NCBI GenBank assembly: GCA_947493455.1
Contig: CANLRB010000026.1
Coordinates: 1-61,146 of the forward strand
DNA length: 61,146 bases
Origin: an uncultured Pseudoalteromonas sp.
GTDB lineage: Bacteria; Pseudomonadota; Gammaproteobacteria; Enterobacterales; Alteromonadaceae
Reading direction: 5' to 3'
Positions 29,834-38,873 of this stretch are shown here, in pieces (positions within the stretch are counted from its first letter, which is position 1; every line of letters begins with the position of its first letter). Both the position numbers and the translations under genes were made by a program. Below the pieces are notes generated by a model. The model was not told where the DNA came from and made no database searches. It saw only the letters and a program-made list of their open reading frames with translations.

Positions 29834-30907
29834 ATGACGTATCAAGAACAAGCTTTGGCACTTTCCACTTCTTATGGATTAGGACAACAGGGGATATCAA
29901 TTAAACCAATTGGTAATGGCCACATTAACACGACGTTATTGTTGCAATCACCTAGTTCAAGTTTAGTTGTACAAAAGCTTAATACCAGCGTGTTTCCTGA
30001 CATTCCTAATTTGGTGAATAATGCACGGCTAATTGAAAAGCATTTAACTGAGAAAAAACAAAATGCCGAGTACGAATTGAGTGTGATTAAGCATGTTGCA
30101 ACAGCAGAACATAATTATTATTTAACACTCAATGGTGAAAATTGGCGAGCACTTGAATTTATCGGTGGTAGCTACAGCCAAGACGTTGTTGAAAATAAAC
30201 AACAGGCGCGCATTGCCGCGAGTGCGTTCGGTCAATTTGCAAAAGCGCTTGATGATTTTGACGCTAAACAGCTGGTTGACGTGATCCCTAATTTCCATAA
30301 TTTAGCAATGCGCTTTAACATGTTTGATGACGTGATTGAGCGAAACCCTTGCCAGCGTGTCGTTGAGTGCGCAGCAGAAATTGAATTTTGTCAATCAGTG
30401 CGCCCACTTGTTAATGAAGTCGCCAAGCTCGAGCCGAAACTCCCGCTAAGAGCTTGTCACAACGATACTAAAATTAATAATATGCTGTTTTGCAACAAGC
30501 AAGATACAGCAAAAGCCGTGATTGATTTAGACACTTGCATGCCAGGTTATTGGATGTACGATTTTGGCGATATGGTACGCACTTTTTGTTCGCCTGAAGA
30601 GGAAGATTCGACGGCACTCGATAAAGTGACGGTACGTGAAGAGATTTTTGAAGCCATAGTACAAGGTTATGTTGAACCGCTTAAAGAAGTACTCACGGAA
30701 GCTGAAAAAGAAAGTTTTTGGCTTGGTGCTAAAGTAATGTGCTTTATGATCGGATTGCGTTTTTTAACTGATCACTTGGATGGTGATAATTACTTTACTA
30801 TTCATCATAAAAATCACAACTTAGAGCGTGCGCGCAATCAATTTGCGCTCTATCGTGAATTAATTCGAAAAGAAACGCGACTCAAGCAAATATTATTTGC
30901 CGCATAA
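29834..30907 (+). CDS. APH-fold phosphotransferase, N-acetylhexosamine kinase-like
   Basis: Kinase of the aminoglycoside phosphotransferase/choline kinase fold. The catalytic loop CHNDTKINNMLF and metal-binding VIDLDTCMPG are both intact, and the N-terminal GNGHINTTLLL with LVVQKLNTSVFPDIPNLVNN resembles bacterial N-acetylhexosamine 1-kinases (NahK type). 357 residues. Cotranscribed with the upstream nucleotidyltransferase. Together they would convert a free sugar to a nucleotide sugar. Choline or aminoglycoside kinase activity cannot be excluded by reading alone. Confidence 0.75.
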   Translation: MTYQEQALALSTSYGLGQQGISIKPIGNGHINTTLLLQSPSSSLVVQKLNTSVFPDIPNLVNNARLIEKHLTEKKQNAEYELSVIKHVATAEHNYYLTLNGENWRALEFIGGSYSQDVVENKQQARIAASAFGQFAKALDDFDAKQLVDVIPNFHNLAMRFNMFDDVIERNPCQRVVECAAEIEFCQSVRPLVNEVAKLEPKLPLRACHNDTKINNMLFCNKQDTAKAVIDLDTCMPGYWMYDFGDMVRTFCSPEEEDSTALDKVTVREEIFEAIVQGYVEPLKEVLTEAEKESFWLGAKVMCFMIGLRFLTDHLDGDNYFTIHHKNHNLERARNQFALYRELIRKETRLKQILFAA

Positions 30908-30914
30908 TTTTAAT

Positions 30915-30942
30915 AAAAAGCAGCCTCGGCTGCTTTTTTTGT
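30915..30942 (+). terminator. Terminator after the sugar-kinase gene
   Basis: AAAAAGCAGC pairs with GCTGCTTTTT around a CTCG loop, followed by more T. It separates the kinase pair from the next gene. Confidence 0.85.
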
Positions 30943-31020
30943 TATTGCATAATGAATTGAGGCTTTTTCAAATGCTGTATTAATACAGGAACGCGCAAAT
31001 AAACTGTTAAGGGACACACT

Positions 31021-32388
31021 ATGAAAAAAATGAACCGCCGTGATTTTATAAAGGCGGCAACGATTACAGCTGCTGGACTCAGTGCAGCCTGTTCAACAAC
31101 CAAAAAACAACAACCTGCATTATCTCAACAGGGCAACTCTGTGATAGGGCTTATTGCGCCTAAAATGGACGTGGTACGGGTTGGTTTTATTGGCGTAGGC
31201 CAGCGCGGGTACGGCCACGTTAAACGTATGAGTCATATTGAAGGTGCCGAAATCGTCGCACTATGCGATACCCATACGGAGGTACTTAATCGCAGTGCCA
31301 AGTATCTCACGGACAAAGGGGTTAAAGCCCCAACTCTTTATAGCGATGGTGAATACGCATATCGAAAAATGCTTAACCGTGACGATATCGATATCGTGAT
31401 CATTTCTACCCCATGGAAATGGCACGCGCCGATGGCCATTGAGAGTATGGAAAGTGGTAAACATGCATTTGTTGAAGTACCGCTTGCGACAACCGTTGAA
31501 GAAATGTGGGACATTGTTAACACCGCTGAACGCACCCAGAAAAACTGCATGATGATGGAAAATGTTAATTATGGCCGCGATGAGCTTATGGTGCTCAATA
31601 TGGTCCGCCAAGGTATATTTGGCGAGTTACTGCATGGCGAAGCTGCCTACATTCATGAGCTGCGTTGGCAAATGAAGGAAATAGATCATAAAACGGGGTC
31701 GTGGCGTACCGCATGGCATGCAAAGCGCAATGGAAACCTGTATCCGACTCATGGTTTAGGGCCGGTATCTCAATATATGAATATTAATCGCGGCGATCGA
31801 TTTGATTATTTGACTTCAATGAGTTCGCCAGCGCTCGGCCGAGCTGCGTATGCAAAGCGCGAATTTGCACCGAATCATAAGCGAAACTCGCTCAATTATA
31901 TTAACGGCGATATGAGTACAACATTGATAAAAACGGTACTAGGGCGAACGATTATGGTGCAGCATGACACGACAACACCGCGTCCTTATTCACGCCATAA
32001 CTTAATTCAGGGCACCAATGGCGTGTTTGCTGGATTTCCTAACCGCATCGCGTTAGAAGAAGGGGGCTCCGGCAACTTTCATAAGTGGGATTATGAAATG
32101 GCCAGTTGGTATGAAAAATATGATCACCCGCTTTGGCGAAAAATGGGAGAGCAAGCTGAGCGCAATGGTGGACACGGCGGCATGGACTTTTTAATGTTTT
32201 GGCGCATGATTTATTGTTTACGCAATGGCGAGCCGCTGGATCAAGATGTGTATGATGGCGCGGCGTGGTCAGTGATTTCTCCACTGAGTGATATATCGCT
32301 AAAAAATCGCGCTCAATCGGTTGATATACCTGATTTTACTCGTGGCGCATGGCAAACAGCTAAGCCGTTAGGCGTGGTGGGCGCTTAA
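31021..32388 (+). CDS. Tat-exported Gfo/Idh/MocA-fold protein, GH109-type glycosidase
   Basis: Probable alpha-N-acetylgalactosaminidase of glycoside hydrolase family 109, which uses bound NAD+ in an oxidation-elimination mechanism. The N terminus has a twin-arginine signal ([10 protein letters not shown]6-R7) with an AACS lipobox-like end. The nucleotide-binding [13 protein letters not shown] begins near residue 53; [12 protein letters not shown] and [22 protein letters not shown] are hallmarks I associate with GH109. 455 residues. Export of a pre-folded, cofactor-containing enzyme by Tat fits. It lies directly after a sugar kinase and nucleotidyltransferase pair, so released GalNAc could be their substrate (inference). 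Confidence 0.85.
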   Translation: MKKMNRRDFIKAATITAAGLSAACSTTKKQQPALSQQGNSVIGLIAPKMDVVRVGFIGVGQRGYGHVKRMSHIEGAEIVALCDTHTEVLNRSAKYLTDKGVKAPTLYSDGEYAYRKMLNRDDIDIVIISTPWKWHAPMAIESMESGKHAFVEVPLATTVEEMWDIVNTAERTQKNCMMMENVNYGRDELMVLNMVRQGIFGELLHGEAAYIHELRWQMKEIDHKTGSWRTAWHAKRNGNLYPTHGLGPVSQYMNINRGDRFDYLTSMSSPALGRAAYAKREFAPNHKRNSLNYINGDMSTTLIKTVLGRTIMVQHDTTTPRPYSRHNLIQGTNGVFAGFPNRIALEEGGSGNFHKWDYEMASWYEKYDHPLWRKMGEQAERNGGHGGMDFLMFWRMIYCLRNGEPLDQDVYDGAAWSVISPLSDISLKNRAQSVDIPDFTRGAWQTAKPLGVVGA

Positions 32389-32429
32389 ACGTAAAACCTA
32401 GTTTTGTAATCATGCATAATTAAGATCGT

Positions 32430-32459
32430 AGAAGGACTTTTTGAGTCCTTCTTTCTTTT
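32430..32459 (+). terminator. Terminator after the GH109-type gene
   Basis: AGAAGGACT pairs with AGTCCTTCT across TTTTG and is followed by TTCTTTT. Confidence 0.8.
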
Positions 32460-32547
32460 AAGCGATGATGTTTGTCGCCCTACCAGTTGCTCTTTGTGAT
32501 TATTATCAATAACATAAATTTTAATCAAATAAAAAGCGTGAAACGAT

Positions 32548-33423
32548 ATGACTGAGCCGATACAAAATAAAAATGCGAAGATTATCAGTCAAGTTGCTCA
32601 GTATATCTACGATCACAGTGCGCAGCCAATTAAACTAGATGATTTGGCGAAGTTTACCGGGTTTTCAAAATATCACTTTAACCGCATATTCTTTGCCGCT
32701 ACAGGCTATCAGTTAGGTGAATTTGTGCAGCGGCAAAAGCTTGAAAAGGCGCTCTATATCATTAAAGAGGGCAATCATAATCTAATTGACGTTGCCTTAA
32801 GCGTTGGGTATGACTCGCAATCGTCATTTTCTCGCGCATTTAAAAAACACTTTTCACGAACGCCAAGCGAAGTCGCAAACGGTGAACTGCCGGAAAACCT
32901 GCGAGGAGGCTCACTTGTACCTAAAAAATCGTTTTCGCATAGCGCACTAAGGCCACGTTGGCAGCTATTGCCCGAAAAAATGGTGTATGGTCTCTATGGT
33001 AAGGGGTTTAATGAGCAGTCTTTTTCACAGTTAGCAGGTCAGTTGTATGGCCGCTTAGCGAGTTTGGCAAAACCAAGTACGTTTGACGTATTACAACCTA
33101 TCGGTATTTCAATTACCAATCCTTGGGTGGGAGAGCAAAGTGAAAGCACTTTTTTTGCGGGCTTTTTAACTGGATTAGAAGGACATGAATCAGAGTTAGA
33201 AAGCTATTGCTGGCGAGGTGGACGATATGCCTGTTTCACGCACAGTGGCCCGCATAATACGATGTGGCAAACCATTTCTCAGGTATACGCACAATGGGTT
33301 TTACCAAATAACATTAAGCTTAAAGATGAACATATTGTTCAACTATATCTCAATAACCCAAATGACTGTGAACCGTCAGATCTCAAAACAGAGCTCTATT
33401 TTGCCGTTGAAGAAAGCGCTTAA
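32548..33423 (+). CDS. AraC-family regulator with a GyrI-like effector domain
   Basis: Residues about 10-108 hold two helix-turn-helix units (LDDLAKFTGFSKYHFNRIF and VALSVGYDSQSSFSRAFKKHF), and residues 135-291 resemble the GyrI-like small-molecule-binding domain found in Rob and MarA relatives (ending CEPSDLKTELYFAVEES). 291 residues, close to E. coli Rob. The target is unknown; the next gene encodes a secreted hydrolase on the same strand, so it may be a target, though a separate transcript is also possible. Confidence 0.88.
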   Translation: MTEPIQNKNAKIISQVAQYIYDHSAQPIKLDDLAKFTGFSKYHFNRIFFAATGYQLGEFVQRQKLEKALYIIKEGNHNLIDVALSVGYDSQSSFSRAFKKHFSRTPSEVANGELPENLRGGSLVPKKSFSHSALRPRWQLLPEKMVYGLYGKGFNEQSFSQLAGQLYGRLASLAKPSTFDVLQPIGISITNPWVGEQSESTFFAGFLTGLEGHESELESYCWRGGRYACFTHSGPHNTMWQTISQVYAQWVLPNNIKLKDEHIVQLYLNNPNDCEPSDLKTELYFAVEESA

Positions 33424-33506
33424 AAAATTTAAAACCGCACTTTCTGCACAATATAAAATGTGTGCCTTGTTATAGTGGGGCTAACTTAAACGAAACGAGA
33501 CGACCC

Positions 33507-34541
33507 ATGAAGAAATTTTTATTACTTTTGCTTAGTTTTTTGATTATGACTGCGGGCTTTATAAGTAATGTGGTTGCCAACCAAAATAATCACGTTGCAG
33601 TAAAAACAACTCAAGTCGACTTTTATGATGCAGATGCAAAACGCCCTGCAAAAGTAACCTTTTGGCATCAAGTGGGCGAGTCGGCTTGCCAGCAAAAAGT
33701 GTGTTTATCGACAACGCAATCGGCAAATAAAGTGGCGGTGATTTCGCATGGTGCGTTTGGTTCGCCGCATTCGATGAACTGGCTAGGTTACGCATTGGCG
33801 TCGCAGGGCTTTGTTGTGGCTGGCGTTGCTCACTATGGTGAATCTTGGGTTTATGGCCAAGATACAATAGACCCGAGTGTGGTTGCGCGTTTTTGGCAGC
33901 GCCCGCAAGAAGTAAGCTTTGTCATCGATCAGCTCGCAAATACGGATGTGTTTAATGTGAAATTACAAACTGATCACGTGCTGATGCTTGGTCATTCATC
34001 AGGCGGTTTTACAACGCTTGCTTTGGCTGGGGCCAAACTACAAGCGGGTAAATCTGAAAGCTATTGTGCATTAGAGAGTTCAAAAAATGATAAAGGGTGT
34101 AATTACGCGAGTAAACGTAAAATGCCCCCTATGAGTGCTGAAATGATTGAAAAAATAGGGCAACTACAAGCGGGCATGAAAGACCCTCGCATAGCTGCCG
34201 TGATTGCACTTGACCCGGCACTTGGCCATGCAACTAATACAGCTAGCCTTAAAAATATTACGATACCGTCACTAGTAATAGGCTCAGTCGAAAATGACTT
34301 CTTACCTTATGCTGTTCATGCCAAATATTATGCTGACCATATTCCAAACGCTGATTTGGTGGGCGTTAAGCAAGGTGCGGGTCATTTTGTTTACATAGAC
34401 GCATGTGATTCAAACCGTGAGGCCAACGGGGTACCACTGTGTAAAGATCGTCAAAACGTCAACCGCAAAGCGATTCAACAGCAATTACTAGGGCATATTT
34501 TTAAATTTGTACATGTTAAGGTAGCACCTAATTCTTTGTAA
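33507..34541 (+). CDS. Secreted alpha/beta hydrolase, dienelactone/PAF-acetylhydrolase-like
   Basis: Signal peptide MKKFLLLLLSFLIMTAGF to about VVAN (residues 1-27), then an alpha/beta hydrolase domain. The nucleophile elbow GHSSGG is at about residue 160, a catalytic Asp is likely near SVENDFLP and the His in GAGHFVYID. The pattern resembles bacterial dienelactone-hydrolase-like proteins that act on esters or phospholipids. I start at 33507, which gives the signal peptide its normal length; an ORF start at 33462 would put 15 extra residues before it. 344 residues. Two cysteine pairs could be disulfides in the periplasm. Confidence 0.78.
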   Translation: MKKFLLLLLSFLIMTAGFISNVVANQNNHVAVKTTQVDFYDADAKRPAKVTFWHQVGESACQQKVCLSTTQSANKVAVISHGAFGSPHSMNWLGYALASQGFVVAGVAHYGESWVYGQDTIDPSVVARFWQRPQEVSFVIDQLANTDVFNVKLQTDHVLMLGHSSGGFTTLALAGAKLQAGKSESYCALESSKNDKGCNYASKRKMPPMSAEMIEKIGQLQAGMKDPRIAAVIALDPALGHATNTASLKNITIPSLVIGSVENDFLPYAVHAKYYADHIPNADLVGVKQGAGHFVYIDACDSNREANGVPLCKDRQNVNRKAIQQQLLGHIFKFVHVKVAPNSL

Positions 34542-34609
34542 TTATTATAGGTTGAGTGTCGTGTATTTTCGAAACTCAATAAAATGTTTAAGTAAAAATG
34601 GAGAAAGTC

Positions 34610-35017
34610 GTGTATTTAGGTCAGTGTTTGTGTGGCAAAGTATCGGTAAAAATTAGTGGTGCGATTAGTGGTATTATTCATTGTCACTGTTCACTTTGTC
34701 GCAAAAACAGCGGCACAGCTTATGCGACTAATGGTTTTGTTAATACCGCAGAGTTTGATGTCGTAGCGGGTAAAGAGCATTTAACGACTTTCTCGTTTAA
34801 ACCGGGCCGCAATCGTCATTTTTGTGCCTGTTGTGGTAGCCCTGTTTATAGCTCTAATGAAAGTGATCCATCCCGTATTCGATTACGCTTAGGCATTCTT
34901 GATAGTGATATTTATGAACGCCCGATGTCGCATAATTTTGTCAGTTCAAAAGCAAACTGGGAAGAGCTTGACGCCGAGTTGCCGCGTTATACTGAATTTG
35001 AACCGGGTCGTAGCTAG
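34610..35017 (+). CDS. GFA family zinc protein (Gfa-like, CENP-V fold)
   Basis: Zinc protein of the GFA superfamily named for glutathione-dependent formaldehyde-activating enzyme. Zinc ligands are visible in CLCGKV, HCHCSLCRKNSG and FCACCGSPVYS. I start at GTG 34610 because GGAG lies seven bases upstream and the protein then begins near YLGQCLCG; the ATG at 34598 lacks a ribosome site. About 135 residues. Most members are not true formaldehyde enzymes, so the function is uncertain. Lies alone between the secreted hydrolase and the TPR/TonB_C protein. Confidence 0.8.
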   Translation: MYLGQCLCGKVSVKISGAISGIIHCHCSLCRKNSGTAYATNGFVNTAEFDVVAGKEHLTTFSFKPGRNRHFCACCGSPVYSSNESDPSRIRLRLGILDSDIYERPMSHNFVSSKANWEELDAELPRYTEFEPGRS

Positions 35018-35157
35018 GTTTATTGTTGAAAGGGCTTGCTCTCGTAAGCAAAAAATAAACACTTGCTATGGTGAGTGACTCATATTGTCAGGTTGCAATC
35101 TTTACATAGTTGTGAAAGCATAGGCGGATCTTTTAAATAGCATTACAGGGAAAGAAT

Positions 35158-36246
35158 ATGGTACTAAAACAGGCATGTTGGTCTATCGCAATCTTAGCAG
35201 CGTCATCATTTTCTTGCCTCGCGCAAGCGGACAAGACACTGAACGAACAGTTTAAAACAACGTATTACGCATACCAAGATACGTTAAAAACAAATGACAA
35301 AGATGAGCAGATAAAACTGGCAAAAAAAGCGTATTTGCTAGGAAGTGAACTATATGGCGAGAGTGACATTAATACTGCTAATTTAGCACTGATTGTCGCT
35401 CAGCATGAATTGAGTAATCTAAATAAAAAAGAAGCAAAACGGCTGCTATTAACTGTACTACCTATTTTTGAAAAAAAGTACGCTAAAAATGGTATTGAGC
35501 TTTCAGAAATACATTTACTGCTCGGGAATTCACAGTCGAGTGAAGACTACAAAAAAAGTATTGAACATTACTTAAAAGCGATTGATATTGCCAAACAACA
35601 TCGCGCTGATAACCCATACTATTTAGCACAAATCCAATTAGATGCAGGGATCAGATTGCTTGATTTAAAGTCTAAAAAAAGCAAAGTATTGCTTAAGGCA
35701 CAAGCATTTTTCAAAAATAATTTACCGGCCAATGATAAGCGAGTCGTGCGCGCAAACTTTCATGTTGGCAAATATTATTTAATGCATAAAAAATATAATA
35801 AAGCAGCGGATAACTTAGCTGCGAATTTATCAACATTTGAATCTTTAGGTGGAGCAACTCATCCACTAGAACTGAATACACATGCTTTTTTGATTGACGC
35901 GTTTGAAAAGGCAGGCAAAAGCGAACAAGCTACTAAGCATTGTATTGCCATTGGTGCAATGAAGCCATGGGACGATAATCAAGAGCAAACGCCATTGTTT
36001 AGAGTGGAGCCTAAATACCCTAAAAGTTACCTAAGTCGACGCAAATCGGGCTGGGTTGAAGTTGGCTTTACCGTATCAGAAGCTGGCACTGTCACTAACG
36101 CAGAGGTATTAAAATCTCACGGCGGTACAGGGTTCGAAAAGTCTTCTTTAGCAGCAGTTGAAAAATGGCGCTATGCACCTAAATTTGAAAATGGTAAACC
36201 CGTTACTGGTTATTCAACAGTAAAGCTTTCATTTTTAGTAAAATAA
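35158..36246 (+). CDS. Exported TPR-like protein with a TonB C-terminal domain
   Basis: N-terminal signal peptide (about 1-24, cleaved near LAQA/D). Residues 30-265 are helical and TPR-like, and residues 280-362 form a TonB C-terminal domain: FRVEPKYP-x(8)-GWVEVGFTV and KSSLAAVEKWRYAPK are its standard motifs. Unlike TonB, there is no retained membrane anchor and no proline-rich linker, and no exbB or exbD is adjacent. A free periplasmic partner for an outer-membrane receptor or envelope complex is more likely than an energy transducer, which is inference. 362 residues. Confidence 0.8.
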   Translation: MVLKQACWSIAILAASSFSCLAQADKTLNEQFKTTYYAYQDTLKTNDKDEQIKLAKKAYLLGSELYGESDINTANLALIVAQHELSNLNKKEAKRLLLTVLPIFEKKYAKNGIELSEIHLLLGNSQSSEDYKKSIEHYLKAIDIAKQHRADNPYYLAQIQLDAGIRLLDLKSKKSKVLLKAQAFFKNNLPANDKRVVRANFHVGKYYLMHKKYNKAADNLAANLSTFESLGGATHPLELNTHAFLIDAFEKAGKSEQATKHCIAIGAMKPWDDNQEQTPLFRVEPKYPKSYLSRRKSGWVEVGFTVSEAGTVTNAEVLKSHGGTGFEKSSLAAVEKWRYAPKFENGKPVTGYSTVKLSFLVK

Positions 36247-36288
36247 GAAGGGTCAACGAAGTTCTACTGTTGCACTAATCTAAATATA

Positions 36289-36313
36289 AAAAGGCTGCAT
36301 TGCAGCCTTTTGT
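36289..36313. terminator. Bidirectional terminator between the TonB_C gene and yfhL
   Basis: AAAAGGCTGC and GCAGCCTTTT form a perfect 10-bp stem with an ATT loop between two convergent genes. Confidence 0.85.
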
Positions 36314-36317
36314 GATC

Positions 36318-36563
36318 TTACGATGTTAACTTAACAAACTTCTCAGCGAGCTGATCTAAACTTTCAACTCGGTTTGGGTCTTTTTTAATGCAATCAATGG
36401 GACACACGCTAACACAGGTTGGGTTATCGTAGTGGCCAACGCACTCGGTACATTTATCTGGGTCGATTTCATATATTTTTTTACCCATGTAAATGGCCCC
36501 ATTGGGGCACTCCGGTTCACACATATCGCAATTAATGCACTTTTGATTAATTAAAAGTGTCAT
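36318..36563 (-). CDS. yfhL: YfhL-type ferredoxin (2[4Fe-4S])
   Basis: Small ferredoxin with two cluster motifs: CINCDMCEPECP and a second motif with the long insertion CTECVGHYDNPTCVSVCP, typical of the Allochromatium-type group that includes YfhL. 81 residues. YfhL has been linked to tRNA 5-hydroxyuridine formation by TrhP in E. coli. Here it starts three bases after the trhP stop, so both are in one operon, which supports the electron-donor role. Confidence 0.92.
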   Translation of the reverse strand: MTLLINQKCINCDMCEPECPNGAIYMGKKIYEIDPDKCTECVGHYDNPTCVSVCPIDCIKKDPNRVESLDQLAEKFVKLTS

Positions 36564-36566
36564 GCA

Positions 36567-37934
36567 TTAACCCTTTTTAAATGGATTGCGGGTATCTTCA
36601 TTATTGTCGAGATTACGTAGCAAAATTGCTTTATCGAGCTCGATATCTTCTGGCAATGGTATTTTTACTATATGGCCCGAGCCTTTGGCGTCAGTGATTG
36701 TTTCACCTTTTTTGTTTTCCATATGCTCGAGGTTAAAATTGACATTACCCTGCGGGGTCATCAATTCAAGCGAGTGACCGGTACAAAATTTGTTTTTGAC
36801 ATCAATCTCTACTAATCCATTATCGTGACGGCCAATAATTTCACCAACAAACTGCTGTTTGGTTGAGACGGAATGACCGTACTCGTAATTTTGGTACTCT
36901 TGGTGCACATGGCGTTTTAAAAAGCCTTCGGTGTAACCTCGGTGTGCGAGATTCTCTAAAGTGCCCAATAAACTCGGGTCAAATGGGCGCCCCGCGACCG
37001 CATCATCAATTGCTTTGCGATAAACTTGAGCCGTACGTGCTACATAATAAAACGACTTGGTACGACCTTCGATTTTTAGGCTGTGAACGCCCATTTTGGT
37101 CAATTGGTCGACGTATTGCACTGCACGTAAGTCTTTCGAATTCATAATATAGGTGCCGTGTTCGTCTTCAAATGCTGGCATATATTCACCGGGGCGACCT
37201 TGCTCTTCAAGCATAAATACTTGGTTTGTTGGCGCGCCTTCACCTAGTGTTGGGATCACTGATTGCGGGTCAATTTTGTGCACTACATCGCCGGTTTCTG
37301 TTTCTTTGCCTGGTTTGACATCGTATTCCCAGCGGCAGGCATTCGTACACGTACCTTGGTTTGGATCTCGCTTATCGATATAGCCGGACAATAAACAGCG
37401 ACCTGAATAAGCCATACACAGGGCGCCATGAACAAATACTTCTAATTCAGTTTCTGGGCATTCTTGGCGAATTTCAGCTATTTCTTCAAGTGATAATTCG
37501 CGAGATAAAATAATTCGTTCAACCCCCTGTTTAGCCCAAAATTTAACGCTTGCGTAGTTGACTGCATTAGCCTGAACAGATAAGTGAATAGGCATGTCTG
37601 GCCACTTTTCGCGTACTAGCATAATTAATCCTGGATCTGACATGATCAACGCATCAGGCTTCATCTCGATAACAGGTTCTATGTCGCGTAGATAGGTTTT
37701 TATTTTTGCATTGTGAGGCGCTATGTTTGATACAACATAGAGCTTTTTACCAAGAGAGTGGGCTTCGTTAATACCAAGCGCCAAATTATCAAGATCAAAC
37801 TCATTGTTGCGCACTCGCAAGCTATAGCGAGGTTGTCCTGCATAGACAGCATCAGAGCCGTAAGCGAATGCATAACGCATATTTTTTAGACTGCCGGCAG
37901 GTGAAAGTAGTTCAGGTACAAAAATCTTAGACAC
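36567..37934 (-). CDS. trhP: tRNA 5-hydroxyuridine modification protein TrhP (U32 peptidase family)
   Basis: Acts with prephenate and an Fe-S cofactor to make 5-hydroxyuridine at the wobble position of tRNA. The sequence follows E. coli YegQ/TrhP throughout (PELLSPAGSLKNMRYAFAYG, EVFVHGALCMAYSGRCLLSGY, DPNQGTCTNACRWEY, MNSKDLRA). The Cys residues in the ALCMAYSGRC and TCTNACR motifs are the likely cluster ligands. I start at GTG 37934, where AGGA lies seven bases upstream and the product begins SKIFVPELLSPAGS; upstream starts at 37952 and 37988 would add unconserved residues. 455 residues. Operon with yfhL. Confidence 0.93.
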   Translation of the reverse strand: MSKIFVPELLSPAGSLKNMRYAFAYGSDAVYAGQPRYSLRVRNNEFDLDNLALGINEAHSLGKKLYVVSNIAPHNAKIKTYLRDIEPVIEMKPDALIMSDPGLIMLVREKWPDMPIHLSVQANAVNYASVKFWAKQGVERIILSRELSLEEIAEIRQECPETELEVFVHGALCMAYSGRCLLSGYIDKRDPNQGTCTNACRWEYDVKPGKETETGDVVHKIDPQSVIPTLGEGAPTNQVFMLEEQGRPGEYMPAFEDEHGTYIMNSKDLRAVQYVDQLTKMGVHSLKIEGRTKSFYYVARTAQVYRKAIDDAVAGRPFDPSLLGTLENLAHRGYTEGFLKRHVHQEYQNYEYGHSVSTKQQFVGEIIGRHDNGLVEIDVKNKFCTGHSLELMTPQGNVNFNLEHMENKKGETITDAKGSGHIVKIPLPEDIELDKAILLRNLDNNEDTRNPFKKG

Positions 37935-38249
37935 GGTGTGTTCCTCATACATCGAGCTGGTTACGGGCCAACTGCATGATTTAATCAAGAGCGTTAACTC
38001 AGAAAAAGCGCGCTAGCTTAGCATGGGGTAGCGCGGTCATTTTTGACTTGGATCAAATAGCGCTTGGACAGCGAAAAATCGGATCACTAAGGTAGCTTAG
38101 ATGCCCGTGTTTGGCGTTAGTATCATAAAGTTGACATGTTTTGCCTATAAATTGTGCATGTTTTGTGTGGTTTTAATAGGCTTTCACAAAAAAAGCGCGT
38201 ATAATTCGCGGCCGTTGAAATATAAGTTTATTTAAATTGGAGCATAAAG
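37935..38249. promoter_or_regulatory. trhP-ndk divergent intergenic region
   Basis: 315 bases without a gene. A good -10 box TATAAT lies at 38200-38205, 45 bases before ndk, with no strong -35 hexamer at 17 bases. Nothing else beyond AT-rich upstream sequence is apparent. Confidence 0.5.
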
Positions 38250-38681
38250 ATGGCTTTAGAGCGTACTTTCTCAATCGTAAAACCTGATGCAGTTGCTAAA
38301 AACCACATCGGTGCTATCTACAACCGTTTCGAATCAGCTGGTCTTAAGATCGTTGCTTCTAAAATGGTTCACCTTTCACAAGAAAAAGCGGAAGGTTTCT
38401 ACGCTGAGCATAAAGAGCGTCCTTTCTTTGGTGCATTAGTTGAATTCATGACTTCTGGTCCAGTAATGGTTCAAGTTCTTGAAGGCGAAAACGCTGTTCT
38501 TAAGAACCGTGAAATCATGGGTGCAACTAACCCTGCAGAAGCACTAGCTGGTACTTTACGTGCTGACTACGCTGACAGCATCGACGAGAATGCAGTACAC
38601 GGTTCTGACGCACTTGAGTCAGCTGCACGTGAAATCGCATACTTCTTCTCTGACGAAGAGATCTGCCCACGTACTCGTTAA
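38250..38681 (+). CDS. ndk: Nucleoside diphosphate kinase
   Basis: Balances nucleoside triphosphate pools by transferring the gamma phosphate through a phospho-histidine. The sequence opens [21 protein letters not shown] and the active site [12 protein letters not shown] is intact. 143 residues. TTGGAG lies eight bases before the ATG. It is its own transcription unit with a terminator. Confidence 0.97.
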   Translation: MALERTFSIVKPDAVAKNHIGAIYNRFESAGLKIVASKMVHLSQEKAEGFYAEHKERPFFGALVEFMTSGPVMVQVLEGENAVLKNREIMGATNPAEALAGTLRADYADSIDENAVHGSDALESAAREIAYFFSDEEICPRTR

Positions 38682-38728
38682 TTCTTAATTGAATTAACAG
38701 ACTAAGCAGCGCTGCTTTGGCAGCAAGG

Positions 38729-38753
38729 AAAAGGGCTTTCGAGCCCTTTTCTT
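38729..38753 (+). terminator. Terminator after ndk
   Basis: AAAAGGGCT pairs with AGCCCTTTT around TTCG, followed by T-rich sequence. Confidence 0.85.
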
Positions 38754-38873
38754 GTCAGTGTATTTTTGCTTGAACTTTGTTTGTAAATTGACGCCATATT
38801 TAAGCAAAAGTACAACTGTTTGAAATAGGCTAAAATATAGCCAGAACCTAATTTTATGTGGTAGAGGTCTTTG

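Noticed and set aside
34598-34609. ATG start for the GFA protein at 34598
   Set aside because: No ribosome site precedes it, while GGAG within these bases is correctly placed for the GTG at 34610.
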